The notes beneath the pieces were generated by a model. That model did no database searches and was not told where the DNA came from. It saw nothing but the letters and a program-made list of their open reading frames with translations. Shown piece after piece: positions 9,044 to 16,402 of a DNA stretch of 64,000 nt. How positions within the stretch are numbered: the first letter of the stretch is position 1; each line of letters opens with the position of its first letter. The DNA comes from Porphyrobacter sp. (GTDB lineage Bacteria > Pseudomonadota > Alphaproteobacteria > Sphingomonadales > Sphingomonadaceae), in contig JAPZRO010000004.1 in NCBI GenBank assembly GCA_027531395.1, positions 372,001 to 436,000 of the forward strand, in the 5' to 3' direction. The position numbers and the translations under genes were made by a program.

Positions 9044-9522
9044 TCGGCTGCCTCCTGTGCGTCAGGCGAGCCCGCCCCGTCCTGCTCGTGCAGCGGCGGC
9101 AGCAGTGCGGTGGTGGTGACGAGCTGCAATTGCTGCACGCCGCGGATCTTGCGCAGCGCATCGCACAGCTGCTTGAGGCGCACGGCGGGGCCCTGAACCA
9201 GCAGCACTTCCAGCGACTGGTCCTGTTCGAGGAAGACGTGCTGCGAGGAGATCACCTCCTTCAGGTAATCGCTCTGGGTCTCGGCCAGCTGCTGGCGCAC
9301 CCGCCCGCCGCCGCCCGCGTAGACAATGGTGACAGTTCCCGCGAGCATCTCGTCCGGGCGGGTCAGCGCTTCGTGCTCCGCGAGCGCATGGCGGATCAGC
9401 TCGGCGATCAGCTGCGAGCGCGAAGGCAGGCCGCGTTCCTCGACCATCACGTCGAGCTGGCGGAACAGCTCGGCCGGCAGGCTCATCGAAAGCCGGGCGA
9501 GGCGGGAGGGTTCGGTGGTCAT
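9040..9522 (-). CDS. NikR-like ribbon-helix-helix regulator with degenerate metal site
   Basis: This 160-residue protein has a CopG/MetJ-type DNA-binding domain (about 10-50; RLSMSLPAEL strand, SRSQLIAELI helix) and a NikR-type ACT-like regulatory domain (about 60-140). Aligned with E. coli NikR as I recall it, the nickel ligands His76, His87, His89 and Cys95 fall on Ser84, His95, Phe97 and Ser103, so three of four are lost and nickel sensing is unlikely. It sits between the transporter ATPase and UAAP1 genes with four-base overlaps on both sides. That suggests a local regulator that may bind another ligand such as guanidine or a nitrogen metabolite; this is inference. A 26-bp inverted repeat with NikR-operator-like geometry lies upstream of the operon (12260-12285). 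Confidence 0.85.
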   Translation of the reverse strand: MTTEPSRLARLSMSLPAELFRQLDVMVEERGLPSRSQLIAELIRHALAEHEALTRPDEMLAGTVTIVYAGGGGRVRQQLAETQSDYLKEVISSQHVFLEQDQSLEVLLVQGPAVRLKQLCDALRKIRGVQQLQLVTTTALLPPLHEQDGAGSPDAQEAAE

Positions 9523-10274
9523 GCGGGGGTTTCCAGCGTTGCGCTGCGCTCGGCCTCGGCCTTGCGGGTCAGCGCGATGTCGTAGATCACGCCGGCGCCG
9601 TAGCGCTGCGGGGCGTGCGGATCGTGGCGGCGCTTGTCGAGCGTGAGCACCCGCGTGCCGAGCGCGAAGGCTTCCTTGATGTCGTGGGTGACCATCACGA
9701 TGGTGAGCCCGAATTCGCGCCACAGCCGGGTGATCAGTGCGTGCATATCCGCGCGGATGCCGGGATCGAGCGCGCCGAAGGGCTCGTCGAGCAGCAGGAT
9801 GCGCGGGCGCTTGATCAGCGCCTGCGCGATGGCGAGACGCTGCTGCATCCCGCCCGACATTTCCGACGGGTAGAGATTGAGGCTGTCAGCGAGGCCGACG
9901 GCGGCGAGCATCTCCTCGGCCTGCGCGCGGGCTTCGCGGCGGGCGCTGCCGAACAGGCGCGCGGTGAAGGGCGCGCTGGCCAGTTCCAGCCCGAGCATGG
10001 TGTTCCCCAGCACGGTGAGATGCGGGAACACCGAATAGCGCTGGAACACCACCCCGCGATCCGGCCCGCATTCGGCCGGCAGCGGCTGGCCGTCGAGCGT
10101 GATGCGCCCGCGGCTCGGCTGGTCCTGCCCGAGGATGACGCGCAGCAGGCTGCTCTTGCCCGCGCCCGAAGGCCCGATCACCGAGACGAAGGCGCCTTCG
10201 GCAATGTCGAGGGTGATGCGTTCGAGCACGACCTTCTCGCCATATTCGACCCAGACATTGGTGAGGCTCAGCAT
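9519..10274 (-). CDS. ABC transporter ATPase (SsuB/NrtD-like), guanidine operon
   Basis: This 251-residue ATP-binding subunit shows a Walker A motif GPSGAGKSS (about residue 38), Q-loop QRYSVFPH, the signature sequence MSGGMQQR and Walker B RILLLDEPFGALD followed by the switch His in VTHDIKEA. It belongs to the nitrate/sulfonate/taurine importer group and should energise uptake together with the permease and binding protein encoded just upstream. The ATG at 10274 gives the usual LSLTNVWVEYG beginning; a longer in-frame extension has no family similarity. The start is 4 bases after the permease stop, and the stop overlaps the regulator start (ATGA). The substrate is inferred from the operon to be guanidine or a related urea-like compound. 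Confidence 0.92.
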   Translation of the reverse strand: MLSLTNVWVEYGEKVVLERITLDIAEGAFVSVIGPSGAGKSSLLRVILGQDQPSRGRITLDGQPLPAECGPDRGVVFQRYSVFPHLTVLGNTMLGLELASAPFTARLFGSARREARAQAEEMLAAVGLADSLNLYPSEMSGGMQQRLAIAQALIKRPRILLLDEPFGALDPGIRADMHALITRLWREFGLTIVMVTHDIKEAFALGTRVLTLDKRRHDPHAPQRYGAGVIYDIALTRKAEAERSATLETPA

Positions 10275-10278
10275 CGGA

Positions 10279-11094
10279 TCAATGCCCCCCCTTGTGCGCC
10301 CAGCCAAAGGCGAGGCGGCTGGTGCGGGTGAGCGCGAAATCCATCGCCACGGCAAGCAGCGCGATCCACACGACGTAGGGGATGATCACGTCCATCGCGA
10401 GGTAGCGGCGCACGAGGAAGATGCGGTAGCCAAGGCCGACGTCTGCCGCGATCGCCTCGGCCGAGATCAGGAACACCCAGGCCGGTCCGAGCGAGAGGCG
10501 AAGCCCCTCGATCAGGCGCGGCATCGCCTGCGGCAGCGCGACGCGCAGCAGCAATTGCCAGCTCGATGCGCCCAGCGTCAGCGCCTTGACCACCTGTTCG
10601 CGCGGCAGGGCGGTGATGTGTCCGGCAAGGTCGCGGATCATGAAGGGCGCGATGCCGATCACGATCAGCGCGACCTTGGCGGTCTCGCCGAGGCCGAAGA
10701 CGATGAACAGGATCGGCAGCAGGGCGATCGGCGGGATCACCGCGATGGCGGTCACCAGCGGGCCGAAGGTGGCGCGCACCGGCGGCAGCGCGCCGAGCAC
10801 AAGGCCGACCAGCAGCGCCGACAGCGTGGCGATGCCGAGCCCCATGCCGAGGCGGGTGAGGCTGGCGAGCGTATCGGCCCAGAACAGCAGCTGGCCCGAC
10901 AGCGGATCGGCTTCGAATAGCAGCGCCGCCATCGCGCTCGCCATCGCGCCGGGCAGGGGGAGGATCTTGTCGGCGGGGTTTTCGGCGTGGCGCGCGGCGG
11001 CAGCGACGATATAGCCCACCGCCAGCACCGCCAGCGGCAGGCCGCCCAACAGCAGCGCCTGCCCCCGGCCGATGGTGCGGTTCACCCAGCGCAT
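10279..11094 (-). CDS. ABC transporter permease (SsuC/NrtB-like), guanidine operon
   Basis: This 271-residue inner-membrane protein has about six hydrophobic segments and the BPD-transporter cytoplasmic loop EQVVKALTLGASSWQLLLRV, which contains the EAA-type contact site for the ATPase. An N-terminal membrane helix (14-34) precedes a periplasmic stretch. It forms the transmembrane pathway of the importer encoded with the neighbouring ATPase and binding protein. The ATG at 11094 lies 21 bases downstream of the binding-protein stop. The ATPase gene follows after 4 bases, so the three transport genes are clearly cotranscribed. Confidence 0.92.
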   Translation of the reverse strand: MRWVNRTIGRGQALLLGGLPLAVLAVGYIVAAAARHAENPADKILPLPGAMASAMAALLFEADPLSGQLLFWADTLASLTRLGMGLGIATLSALLVGLVLGALPPVRATFGPLVTAIAVIPPIALLPILFIVFGLGETAKVALIVIGIAPFMIRDLAGHITALPREQVVKALTLGASSWQLLLRVALPQAMPRLIEGLRLSLGPAWVFLISAEAIAADVGLGYRIFLVRRYLAMDVIIPYVVWIALLAVAMDFALTRTSRLAFGWAHKGGH

Positions 11095-11115
11095 CGGATC
11101 AGCCCCGCGTTCGTC

Positions 11116-12198
11116 CTAGAGCTTGCCGTCGGCGGCGAGCTGCATGAAGGTGGGATCGAAGCGCAGCGTGATCGCATTGGCATCGCCCAGCGTCTTGCCG
11201 CCCGGAAAGCTCATCCCCACCGCGTCGGCCGAGCGCGCGCCCTGTCCGAACAGGCCCTGCGCGAAGGAGAAATCGCGCACCCGCTGCATGGTGGTGACGA
11301 GATCGGGCGAGGACATGGCCGCCAGCGCCGCTTTGGGATCGCTGTAGAGGAAGGTGGTCGAAAGCTGGCCTTCGAATTCCTCCGGCGTGGTGCCCGCAAG
11401 CTCGGCCATCGCCGCGCGCGCCGCTTTGCCCTCGGCGTCGTCGCGGGCCATCAGCGCCATGGTCTCGTACCAGATCCCGGCAAGCGCCTTGCCGAGGTTC
11501 GGGTTGGCCTTGAGCGTCGCGGTGTCGACCACCAGCAGATCGAGGATCTCGCCCGGAATGTCGGCCGAGGTGAACACCGCGCTGGTGCCGGGCACGCCCT
11601 TCATCGTGGTGACCTGCGGGTTCCACGCGACCGCTGCGTTGATCGCGGGCGAGGCGAAGGCGCTGGCAATGTCGGCGTCGGAGGTGTTGACCGTCTTGAT
11701 GTCGGTCAGCTTCATGCCGTTCTTCTCGAGCGCGCGGGCGAGCAGGTAGTGCGACACCGAGAGCTCGACCAGATAGATCTGCCGTCCCTTGATCGCGGCA
11801 ACGTCGCTGGCTCCCTTGAGCAGCACCGCGTCATTGCCGTTGGAATAGTCGCCGAGGATGATCGCGCTGGTATCCTTGCCGCCCGCGGCGGGGATGGTGA
11901 GCGCGTCCATGTTGGCGACCGTCACCCCGTCCAGCTTGCCGGCCGTGTACTGGTTGACCGATTCGACGTAGTCGTTGACCTGCACGAACTTGATGGTGAG
12001 GCCGTATTTGTCGGCCCACTTCTTCACGATCCCGGCCTGCTCGGCATAGGGCCAGGGCATCCATCCGGCATAGATCGACCAGCCGATGGCGAACTCGGTG
12101 CGCGGCTCGGCCGGCTCCTCGCTGCCCGAACAACTCGCCACTGCCAGCGCGCAAGCGATCAGGAGAAAGCGGGCTGCGCGGCGAAGCTGATGGAGCAT
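11116..12198 (-). CDS. ABC transporter substrate-binding lipoprotein, urea-carboxylase-region type
   Basis: The 360-residue protein starts with a lipoprotein signal (LIACALAVASC, lipidated Cys about residue 20). A NMT1/SsuA-like periplasmic binding fold follows, beginning EFAIGWSIYAGWMPWPYAEQ. This matches the binding proteins characteristically encoded with urea/guanidine carboxylase operons. The ATG at 12198 has a fitting AAGGA ribosome site nine bases upstream; an alternative upstream start adds residues that do not look like a signal peptide. It is the first gene of the ten-gene minus-strand operon. Its probable cargo is guanidine, inferred from the downstream enzymes. The leader upstream holds a hairpin and an inverted repeat listed separately. 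Confidence 0.92.
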   Translation of the reverse strand: MLHQLRRAARFLLIACALAVASCSGSEEPAEPRTEFAIGWSIYAGWMPWPYAEQAGIVKKWADKYGLTIKFVQVNDYVESVNQYTAGKLDGVTVANMDALTIPAAGGKDTSAIILGDYSNGNDAVLLKGASDVAAIKGRQIYLVELSVSHYLLARALEKNGMKLTDIKTVNTSDADIASAFASPAINAAVAWNPQVTTMKGVPGTSAVFTSADIPGEILDLLVVDTATLKANPNLGKALAGIWYETMALMARDDAEGKAARAAMAELAGTTPEEFEGQLSTTFLYSDPKAALAAMSSPDLVTTMQRVRDFSFAQGLFGQGARSADAVGMSFPGGKTLGDANAITLRFDPTFMQLAADGKL

Positions 12199-12229
12199 GA
12201 TTCGGATTCCTTTCGCAGTCGCAGCATCT

Positions 12230-12256
12230 CCCCATCCGCAGGCTTTGTCCATGGGG
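12230..12256 (-). promoter_or_regulatory. Perfect hairpin in the guanidine-operon leader
   Basis: Six-base arms CCCCAT and ATGGGG enclose a 15-base loop, located 31 bases upstream of the binding-protein start. On the operon strand the 3' arm runs into GAGAT and precedes the AAGGA ribosome site. A guanidine-responsive RNA would be expected on biological grounds, but the conserved first half of the ykkC guanidine-I motif was not found, so this is only a candidate leader structure. Confidence 0.25.
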
Positions 12257-12259
12257 AAT

Positions 12260-12285
12260 TATTACGATTGCGAAGAAATGTAATA
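12260..12285. promoter_or_regulatory. Inverted repeat, candidate operator of the NikR-like regulator
   Basis: TATTAC and GTAATA are perfect six-base arms separated by 14 bases, in the 144-bp divergent region between the guanidine operon and the beta-propeller gene. Two six-base half sites about two helical turns apart is the geometry of NikR operators (six-base arms, 16-base spacer). The operon encodes a NikR-like protein. The assignment is inference from geometry and position. Confidence 0.35.
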
Positions 12286-12342
12286 TGCCTATCCTTGGTT
12301 CCCGATAGCCCCGAATTTCGTCCATCCGAAGGAAGAAACGCC

Positions 12343-13305
12343 ATGGCCCGACGCTCTGCCGCACGCCCGCTTGCTCTTGTGATGGCCTCGGCCCTCGTGG
12401 TCTCCTGCGCCGCTGAAGAGCCGCTTCCGCCGGCGGAGGGCCCGGCGGTGGAGTTGACCGAAAAGGCGCTCGAGGTGCCGGGCTTTGCCGATTTCCTCGC
12501 GGTCGATGGCGACACGGTATGGGTCACCAATGACGGGCGGGTCGAGCAGTGGTCGACCACCGGCAAGGTCGCCAGCTTCGCGGTGCCGCGCCCCTGCGGC
12601 ACGATGGCGATTGCCGAAGGCTCGCTATGGGTCGCCAATTGCAAGGGCGCGGAGATCTACCGCATCAATCTCAAGACCGCCTCGCTCGAAGCCACGATTG
12701 CCAGCGGCCTCGCCAATCCCAAGGGCGAGACCAATGTCGTCTCAGGCGCAGGCTCGATCTGGGTCGCGAGCGATCCGGCCGGCAAGGTCGCGCGCATTGA
12801 TCCCGCTACCAACGCCGTGGTCGCCACCATCCCTGTCGCGCCCGAGACCTGGTATCTCGCCTATGGCTTCGACGCGCTGTGGGCGGTCTCGAGCGAGGGC
12901 AAGGTGCTCCAGCGGATCGATCCGGCCACCAACACCGTCTCCGGCACGGTCGCGCTCGGCGACACCCCCGGCTTCCTTGCGGCAGGTGAGGGCGCGGTGT
13001 GGGTGCAGGAACAGGGCGACGGCACCGTCGCCAAGGTCGATCCTGCTACCCTCAAGCTCGCGGGGCGCACCAAGGTCGGTGCGAATCTCAAGTGGGGCGA
13101 TATCGACACTGGCGGCGGCGCGGTGTGGCTGCGCACCACCGACGACCAGACGCTGGTGGTGATCGACCCGGCGAGCGGCGCGATTCGCGCGCGACTCGGG
13201 GCGGCTGTCGGCAGCGGCGCGCTGCGCTGGACCCCCGACGGGGTGTGGACTTCGGCCCATGACAACCAGACGCTCTCGTGGTGGAGTGCCCCGGGCACAC
13301 GGTAA
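12343..13305 (+). CDS. Beta-propeller (YVTN/Vgb-like) lipoprotein
   Basis: This 320-residue protein has a lipoprotein-type signal (ALVMASALVVSC, Cys about residue 20) followed by about six repeated blade motifs of the kind GSIWVASDPAGKVARIDP, GALWAVSSEGKVLQRIDP-like and GAVWVQEQGDGTVAKVDP. These are typical of virginiamycin-B-lyase/YVTN-type beta-propellers. No catalytic residues of the lyase could be assigned, so a binding or scaffold role is as likely as an enzymatic one. It is transcribed divergently from the guanidine operon with a GGAAG ribosome site, and the operator-like repeat at 12260-12285 lies in the shared promoter region. That makes coregulation possible, but there is no direct link to guanidine metabolism. 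Confidence 0.75.
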   Translation: MARRSAARPLALVMASALVVSCAAEEPLPPAEGPAVELTEKALEVPGFADFLAVDGDTVWVTNDGRVEQWSTTGKVASFAVPRPCGTMAIAEGSLWVANCKGAEIYRINLKTASLEATIASGLANPKGETNVVSGAGSIWVASDPAGKVARIDPATNAVVATIPVAPETWYLAYGFDALWAVSSEGKVLQRIDPATNTVSGTVALGDTPGFLAAGEGAVWVQEQGDGTVAKVDPATLKLAGRTKVGANLKWGDIDTGGGAVWLRTTDDQTLVVIDPASGAIRARLGAAVGSGALRWTPDGVWTSAHDNQTLSWWSAPGTR

Positions 13306-13328
13306 ATCGCACTTAAGGATTGACCTTA

Positions 13329-13345
13329 TCACCCAAATTGGGTGA
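13329..13345. promoter_or_regulatory. 17-bp perfect palindrome upstream of the BLUF gene
   Basis: TCACCCAAATTGGGTGA has seven-base arms around a three-base centre. It lies 24 bp after the beta-propeller stop and about 195 bp before the BLUF start. The 234-bp gap otherwise shows no gene. Too short and lacking a U-tract for a convincing terminator, it looks more like a dimer-binding operator. Confidence 0.4.
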
Positions 13346-13539
13346 CGTTGCGACTCTTCCGACCTGCCGAGCGGCGCGGCGGGCCACCGGAAGGGGCCGG
13401 TCGCCACGCAGCGGACGGCTCACCTCTCCAAAAGTCGAACAATCCGCGGACGGGATCTTCCGCCGGGTTATCGCAAGGGGCCGTGAGAGAAGCCCTGCCG
13501 GTATGCCCGCTTGTCCCGATCCGTCGTGGGGAGGGTGCA

Positions 13540-14595
13540 ATGCAGGTGCAAACGGGCTTCGTCAGGACTGATCCGAACAGCATCATCGGTTGCCTGACTT
13601 ACCAGAGCCGCGCTGTCTCGCGGCCGACAGAAAATGAACTCGATCAGCTTGTCTCGCAGGCGCGCGGACGCAACCGCCAGCTCGGCGTCACCGGCATGCT
13701 GCTCTACGAAAACGGACGCTTCCTCCAGACGCTCGAAGGCCCGCCGGCCGGGCTCAAGCAGGTATGGTCCTCGATCTGCCGCGACCAGCGCCACCGCGAG
13801 ATCGAGGTGCTGACCGAGCATATGGTCTCCAGCCGCCTGTTCTCCGACTGGGATCTGCTGCTCTACAGCCGCGACGAGGATCCGCGCCGCACCAGCCGTG
13901 CGAGCGACCTCGCCCCGCACGCGCTGGCCCATTACGTGCCGGGCATGGCGCAGCTTGCGCTCGACGGCGATGATGCGCGACTCAATGCGCGGCTGGCCAG
14001 CGTGACGGAACAGGGCTGGAGCGCGGATGATATCGTCTCCCACCTGATCGAGCCGGTGGCGCGCGCAATGGGCGATGCCTGGCTGGCCGACCGGTGCTCC
14101 GAATTCGAGCTGACCGTAGGGCTCAGCATGCTGCAACTCGCCGGCCATGCCGTGCGCAGCCATGCCGCCAGCGCCGCCGCCTTGCGCCGCAGCCGCTATT
14201 CGATCCTGCTGGCGACCGCGCCGGGCGAGCCGCACATGCTCTCCACCGCAATGCTCGCCGACCAGTTCACCGATGCAGGATGGCGGGTGGAGATGGCTTT
14301 CCCGGGCAGCAAGGAAGCCCTCGCCAACCAGATCGCGCAACAGGGCCATGACGCGGTCGATATCGCCCTGTCCGACGCTCTGCCGCGCCAGCGCGCGCTG
14401 CTGCAGCTGCGCGAGACGGTAGAGCATTGCCGCAAGGCGTCGCCTGACAATCTGGTGGTGGTCTCGGTCGGCGGACGGATGTTCGCCGAGGCGACCGCCA
14501 GCGCGGCCACCGTCGGCGCCGATCACGCGCGGCGCTCGGTCGGCGGCACCAGCGTCCGGCTTTCCCAGCTCATCCGGCAGGGGCGCTGCCCGTAG
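13540..14595 (+). CDS. AppA-like BLUF-SCHIC blue-light sensor
   Basis: This 351-residue protein starts with a BLUF flavin photoreceptor domain (about 14-110). The flavin-interacting residues fall at Tyr21, Asn45, Gln63 and Trp104, the same numbers as in Rhodobacter sphaeroides AppA; the position of AppA Met106 is Leu106. A helical linker (about 135-205) and a cobalamin-fold-like C-terminal domain (about 206-345) correspond to the SCHIC part of AppA, which binds heme and contacts the repressor PpsR. AppA's Cys-rich tail is absent. The ATG at 13540 was chosen for its GGGGAGG ribosome site and the BLUF numbering; an in-frame extension upstream has no family similarity. Probable role: light and redox control of photosynthesis or stress genes; the partner is not in the window. 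Confidence 0.85.
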   Translation: MQVQTGFVRTDPNSIIGCLTYQSRAVSRPTENELDQLVSQARGRNRQLGVTGMLLYENGRFLQTLEGPPAGLKQVWSSICRDQRHREIEVLTEHMVSSRLFSDWDLLLYSRDEDPRRTSRASDLAPHALAHYVPGMAQLALDGDDARLNARLASVTEQGWSADDIVSHLIEPVARAMGDAWLADRCSEFELTVGLSMLQLAGHAVRSHAASAAALRRSRYSILLATAPGEPHMLSTAMLADQFTDAGWRVEMAFPGSKEALANQIAQQGHDAVDIALSDALPRQRALLQLRETVEHCRKASPDNLVVVSVGGRMFAEATASAATVGADHARRSVGGTSVRLSQLIRQGRCP

Positions 14596-14604
14596 CGACA
14601 GCCC

Positions 14605-14997
14605 TTACACGAGGCCAAGCCGCTCGAGCTTCATCGCGAGCCGGCCGGGGAGGGCATCACCGATGTCTTCCCCCTCGGCCACGTCCTTCGGGGCCTTGTC
14701 CTCGGTGAGATAGCGCCAGCCCTGATGCGCGCGTTTGGGCTGGGTGTGCACGCGGATCAACCGCGGCTCCAGCACGATGTCCCAGCGCCCGTCCTCGGTC
14801 TTTTCGAAGCCGAGGATCGGCGAGCGCGCGACGATCGCGTGGTTGATGATCCAGTAGAGCGATCCGCCGATGCATTCCTCGTGCCGGGTCGGCCGGTTGC
14901 GTGTGGTGAGCGCAATCGCGTCGCGCCCGCGATACCAGCCTTCGAGATGCTCGTAGCTTTTCGCCCCGAAGGCGATCTTGGTCAGGTGGAGACGCAT
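14605..14997 (-). CDS. DUF1489 family protein
   Basis: This 130-residue cytosolic protein beginning MRLHLTKIAFG matches DUF1489, a small family widespread in alphaproteobacteria with no assigned function. Recognisable parts are the EGWYRGRD and GGSLYWIINH segments and a basic central strand RPTRHEEC. It ends nine bases from the convergent BLUF gene and lies just downstream of the Rieske gene on the same strand (31-base gap), but nothing ties it functionally to that operon. The ATG at 14997 has a GAGAGG site upstream. Function unknown. Confidence 0.85.
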   Translation of the reverse strand: MRLHLTKIAFGAKSYEHLEGWYRGRDAIALTTRNRPTRHEECIGGSLYWIINHAIVARSPILGFEKTEDGRWDIVLEPRLIRVHTQPKRAHQGWRYLTEDKAPKDVAEGEDIGDALPGRLAMKLERLGLV

Positions 14998-15028
14998 ATT
15001 CTGCCTCTCCCGCGCCCCCGCGCGCAAG

Positions 15029-16402
15029 TCAACGGGAGAGATATTCGTCGAGCGTCAGATGCAGCCGCCGGATGCGGGCTTCCTGATAATTGCCGAGCGT
15101 CTGCGCACCTTTGCGCGAAGCCTTCGCCCCGTCGCGCTGGAGCTTGAGGTTCTCGGTATCCTGATCGAGGATTTCCGCCAGCGCGAAACCGGGGACGGTG
15201 GTGTAGCTGTCCTCCACCCCGAGCCGGATCGGCGTGGCAGGGGCAGGGCGCTCGCCACTGGCGGGGAGGGGTTGCAGCACCAGAATCTCGTGCAGGCACT
15301 CGTCCGGCCCCAGAGGGCGGAAGCGGTAGCACAGGCGGATATTGATCCCGGGGAAGAAGAAGGCGTTGGGGAACAGGAAATATTCGATCGAATCCATCAT
15401 CTCGCTGGTGGAAACCTTCGACAGATCGGTGCCGAAGGCGGCGCCCAGTTCCTCGCGCAGCAGGCGGGCGTGTTCGGCGCGGGCCTTTGCGCCTTCGGGC
15501 AGCGCCGATGGATCGCGGCCGAGCTTGCCGAACAGCGTCGCCTCGCTCACCTCCTGCCTCAGATGCGGGCTGGGCACGCCGACCGCGTGGATGAAGCGCG
15601 AAACGTGCCGCCCGAAGATATCGTATTGCGCATTGGCGTCGGCGGCGGTGTAGACCGCCTGCGCGTGGGTTTCGAGCACGTGGAAAGCCTCAAGGAAGGC
15701 CTCCATCGCCATCTTCCAGTTGGCTGGCAGCACCTTTTCGGTGTGCAGCGCGACATAGCGGTCATGCATCGGCCAGAGCTTGAAGTGCTCGGGGATGATT
15801 TCGAGCTGCTCGGCCAGCGGCGGGGGATTTGCGCCCATGTGGATGAACACGAAGCCGCCCCAGGTGTCGCAGGCGACTTCATCGAGGCCGAATTGCGCGT
15901 CCTCGACATGGGGGAAGTCCCAGCGGCAGGGAATTTCGCGCAGGGTGCCGTCGAGGTTCCAGCTCATCCCGTGGAAGGGGCAGCGGATATTGGCGCGGCG
16001 CACCCCACGCGAGCCTTCGGATGCGAACTTCATCCCCCGGTGGGGGCAGGAATTGACGAAAGCGCGGATGGCCATGTCGGCCCCGCGCACGACCAGCACC
16101 GAATGGTGGCCGACATCGTAGACGTAGCGGTCGCCCGGATCGGGGATGTGTTCCTCGCGGCAGGCCCATTGCCAGACATTGGGCCACAACCGCTCCAGCT
16201 CCAGCTCGTGGAACGCCGGATCGGTGTAGCGGGCGAAGGGCAGGTCCTCGTCGCCAAGGAAGGTGTAGGCCTGCTCGCGCATCGCGGCGGGGGGATTGTC
16301 CCCATCGGCATCGAGGATGTCCTGCATCGAGGGGCCGGGGCAGCGCGCCTCTCCGGGGGCGAGGGCAGGATCCGACGGGGCGGTGAGATCGGGCTTGCTC
16401 AT
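15029..16402 (-). CDS. Rieske non-heme iron oxygenase, alpha subunit
   Basis: This 457-residue protein is a ring-hydroxylating dioxygenase-type large subunit. The Rieske [2Fe-2S] ligands are Cys119/His121 (SCPHRG) and Cys141/His144 (CPFHG). The mononuclear iron site is visible as NWKMAMEAFLEAFHVLETH with His241 and His246. The protein would insert oxygen into an aromatic or alicyclic substrate using electrons from a ferredoxin/reductase not encoded here. It is the third gene of an SDR-NTF2-Rieske operon and its ATG overlaps the TGA of the NTF2-like gene. The NTF2-like protein resembles a beta subunit and the SDR resembles a dihydrodiol dehydrogenase. The substrate cannot be predicted from the sequence. 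Confidence 0.92.
   Translation of the reverse strand: MSKPDLTAPSDPALAPGEARCPGPSMQDILDADGDNPPAAMREQAYTFLGDEDLPFARYTDPAFHELELERLWPNVWQWACREEHIPDPGDRYVYDVGHHSVLVVRGADMAIRAFVNSCPHRGMKFASEGSRGVRRANIRCPFHGMSWNLDGTLREIPCRWDFPHVEDAQFGLDEVACDTWGGFVFIHMGANPPPLAEQLEIIPEHFKLWPMHDRYVALHTEKVLPANWKMAMEAFLEAFHVLETHAQAVYTAADANAQYDIFGRHVSRFIHAVGVPSPHLRQEVSEATLFGKLGRDPSALPEGAKARAEHARLLREELGAAFGTDLSKVSTSEMMDSIEYFLFPNAFFFPGINIRLCYRFRPLGPDECLHEILVLQPLPASGERPAPATPIRLGVEDSYTTVPGFALAEILDQDTENLKLQRDGAKASRKGAQTLGNYQEARIRRLHLTLDEYLSR

Noticed and set aside
12199..12342. A ykkC-type guanidine-I riboswitch in the leader of the guanidine operon
   Set aside because: GGACAAAGCC and GGGGAGAT fragments on the minus strand recall the 3' part of the motif, but the conserved first-half elements were not found and the pairing does not match. 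Kept only as a plain hairpin. A covariance-model search against the ykkC families would settle it.
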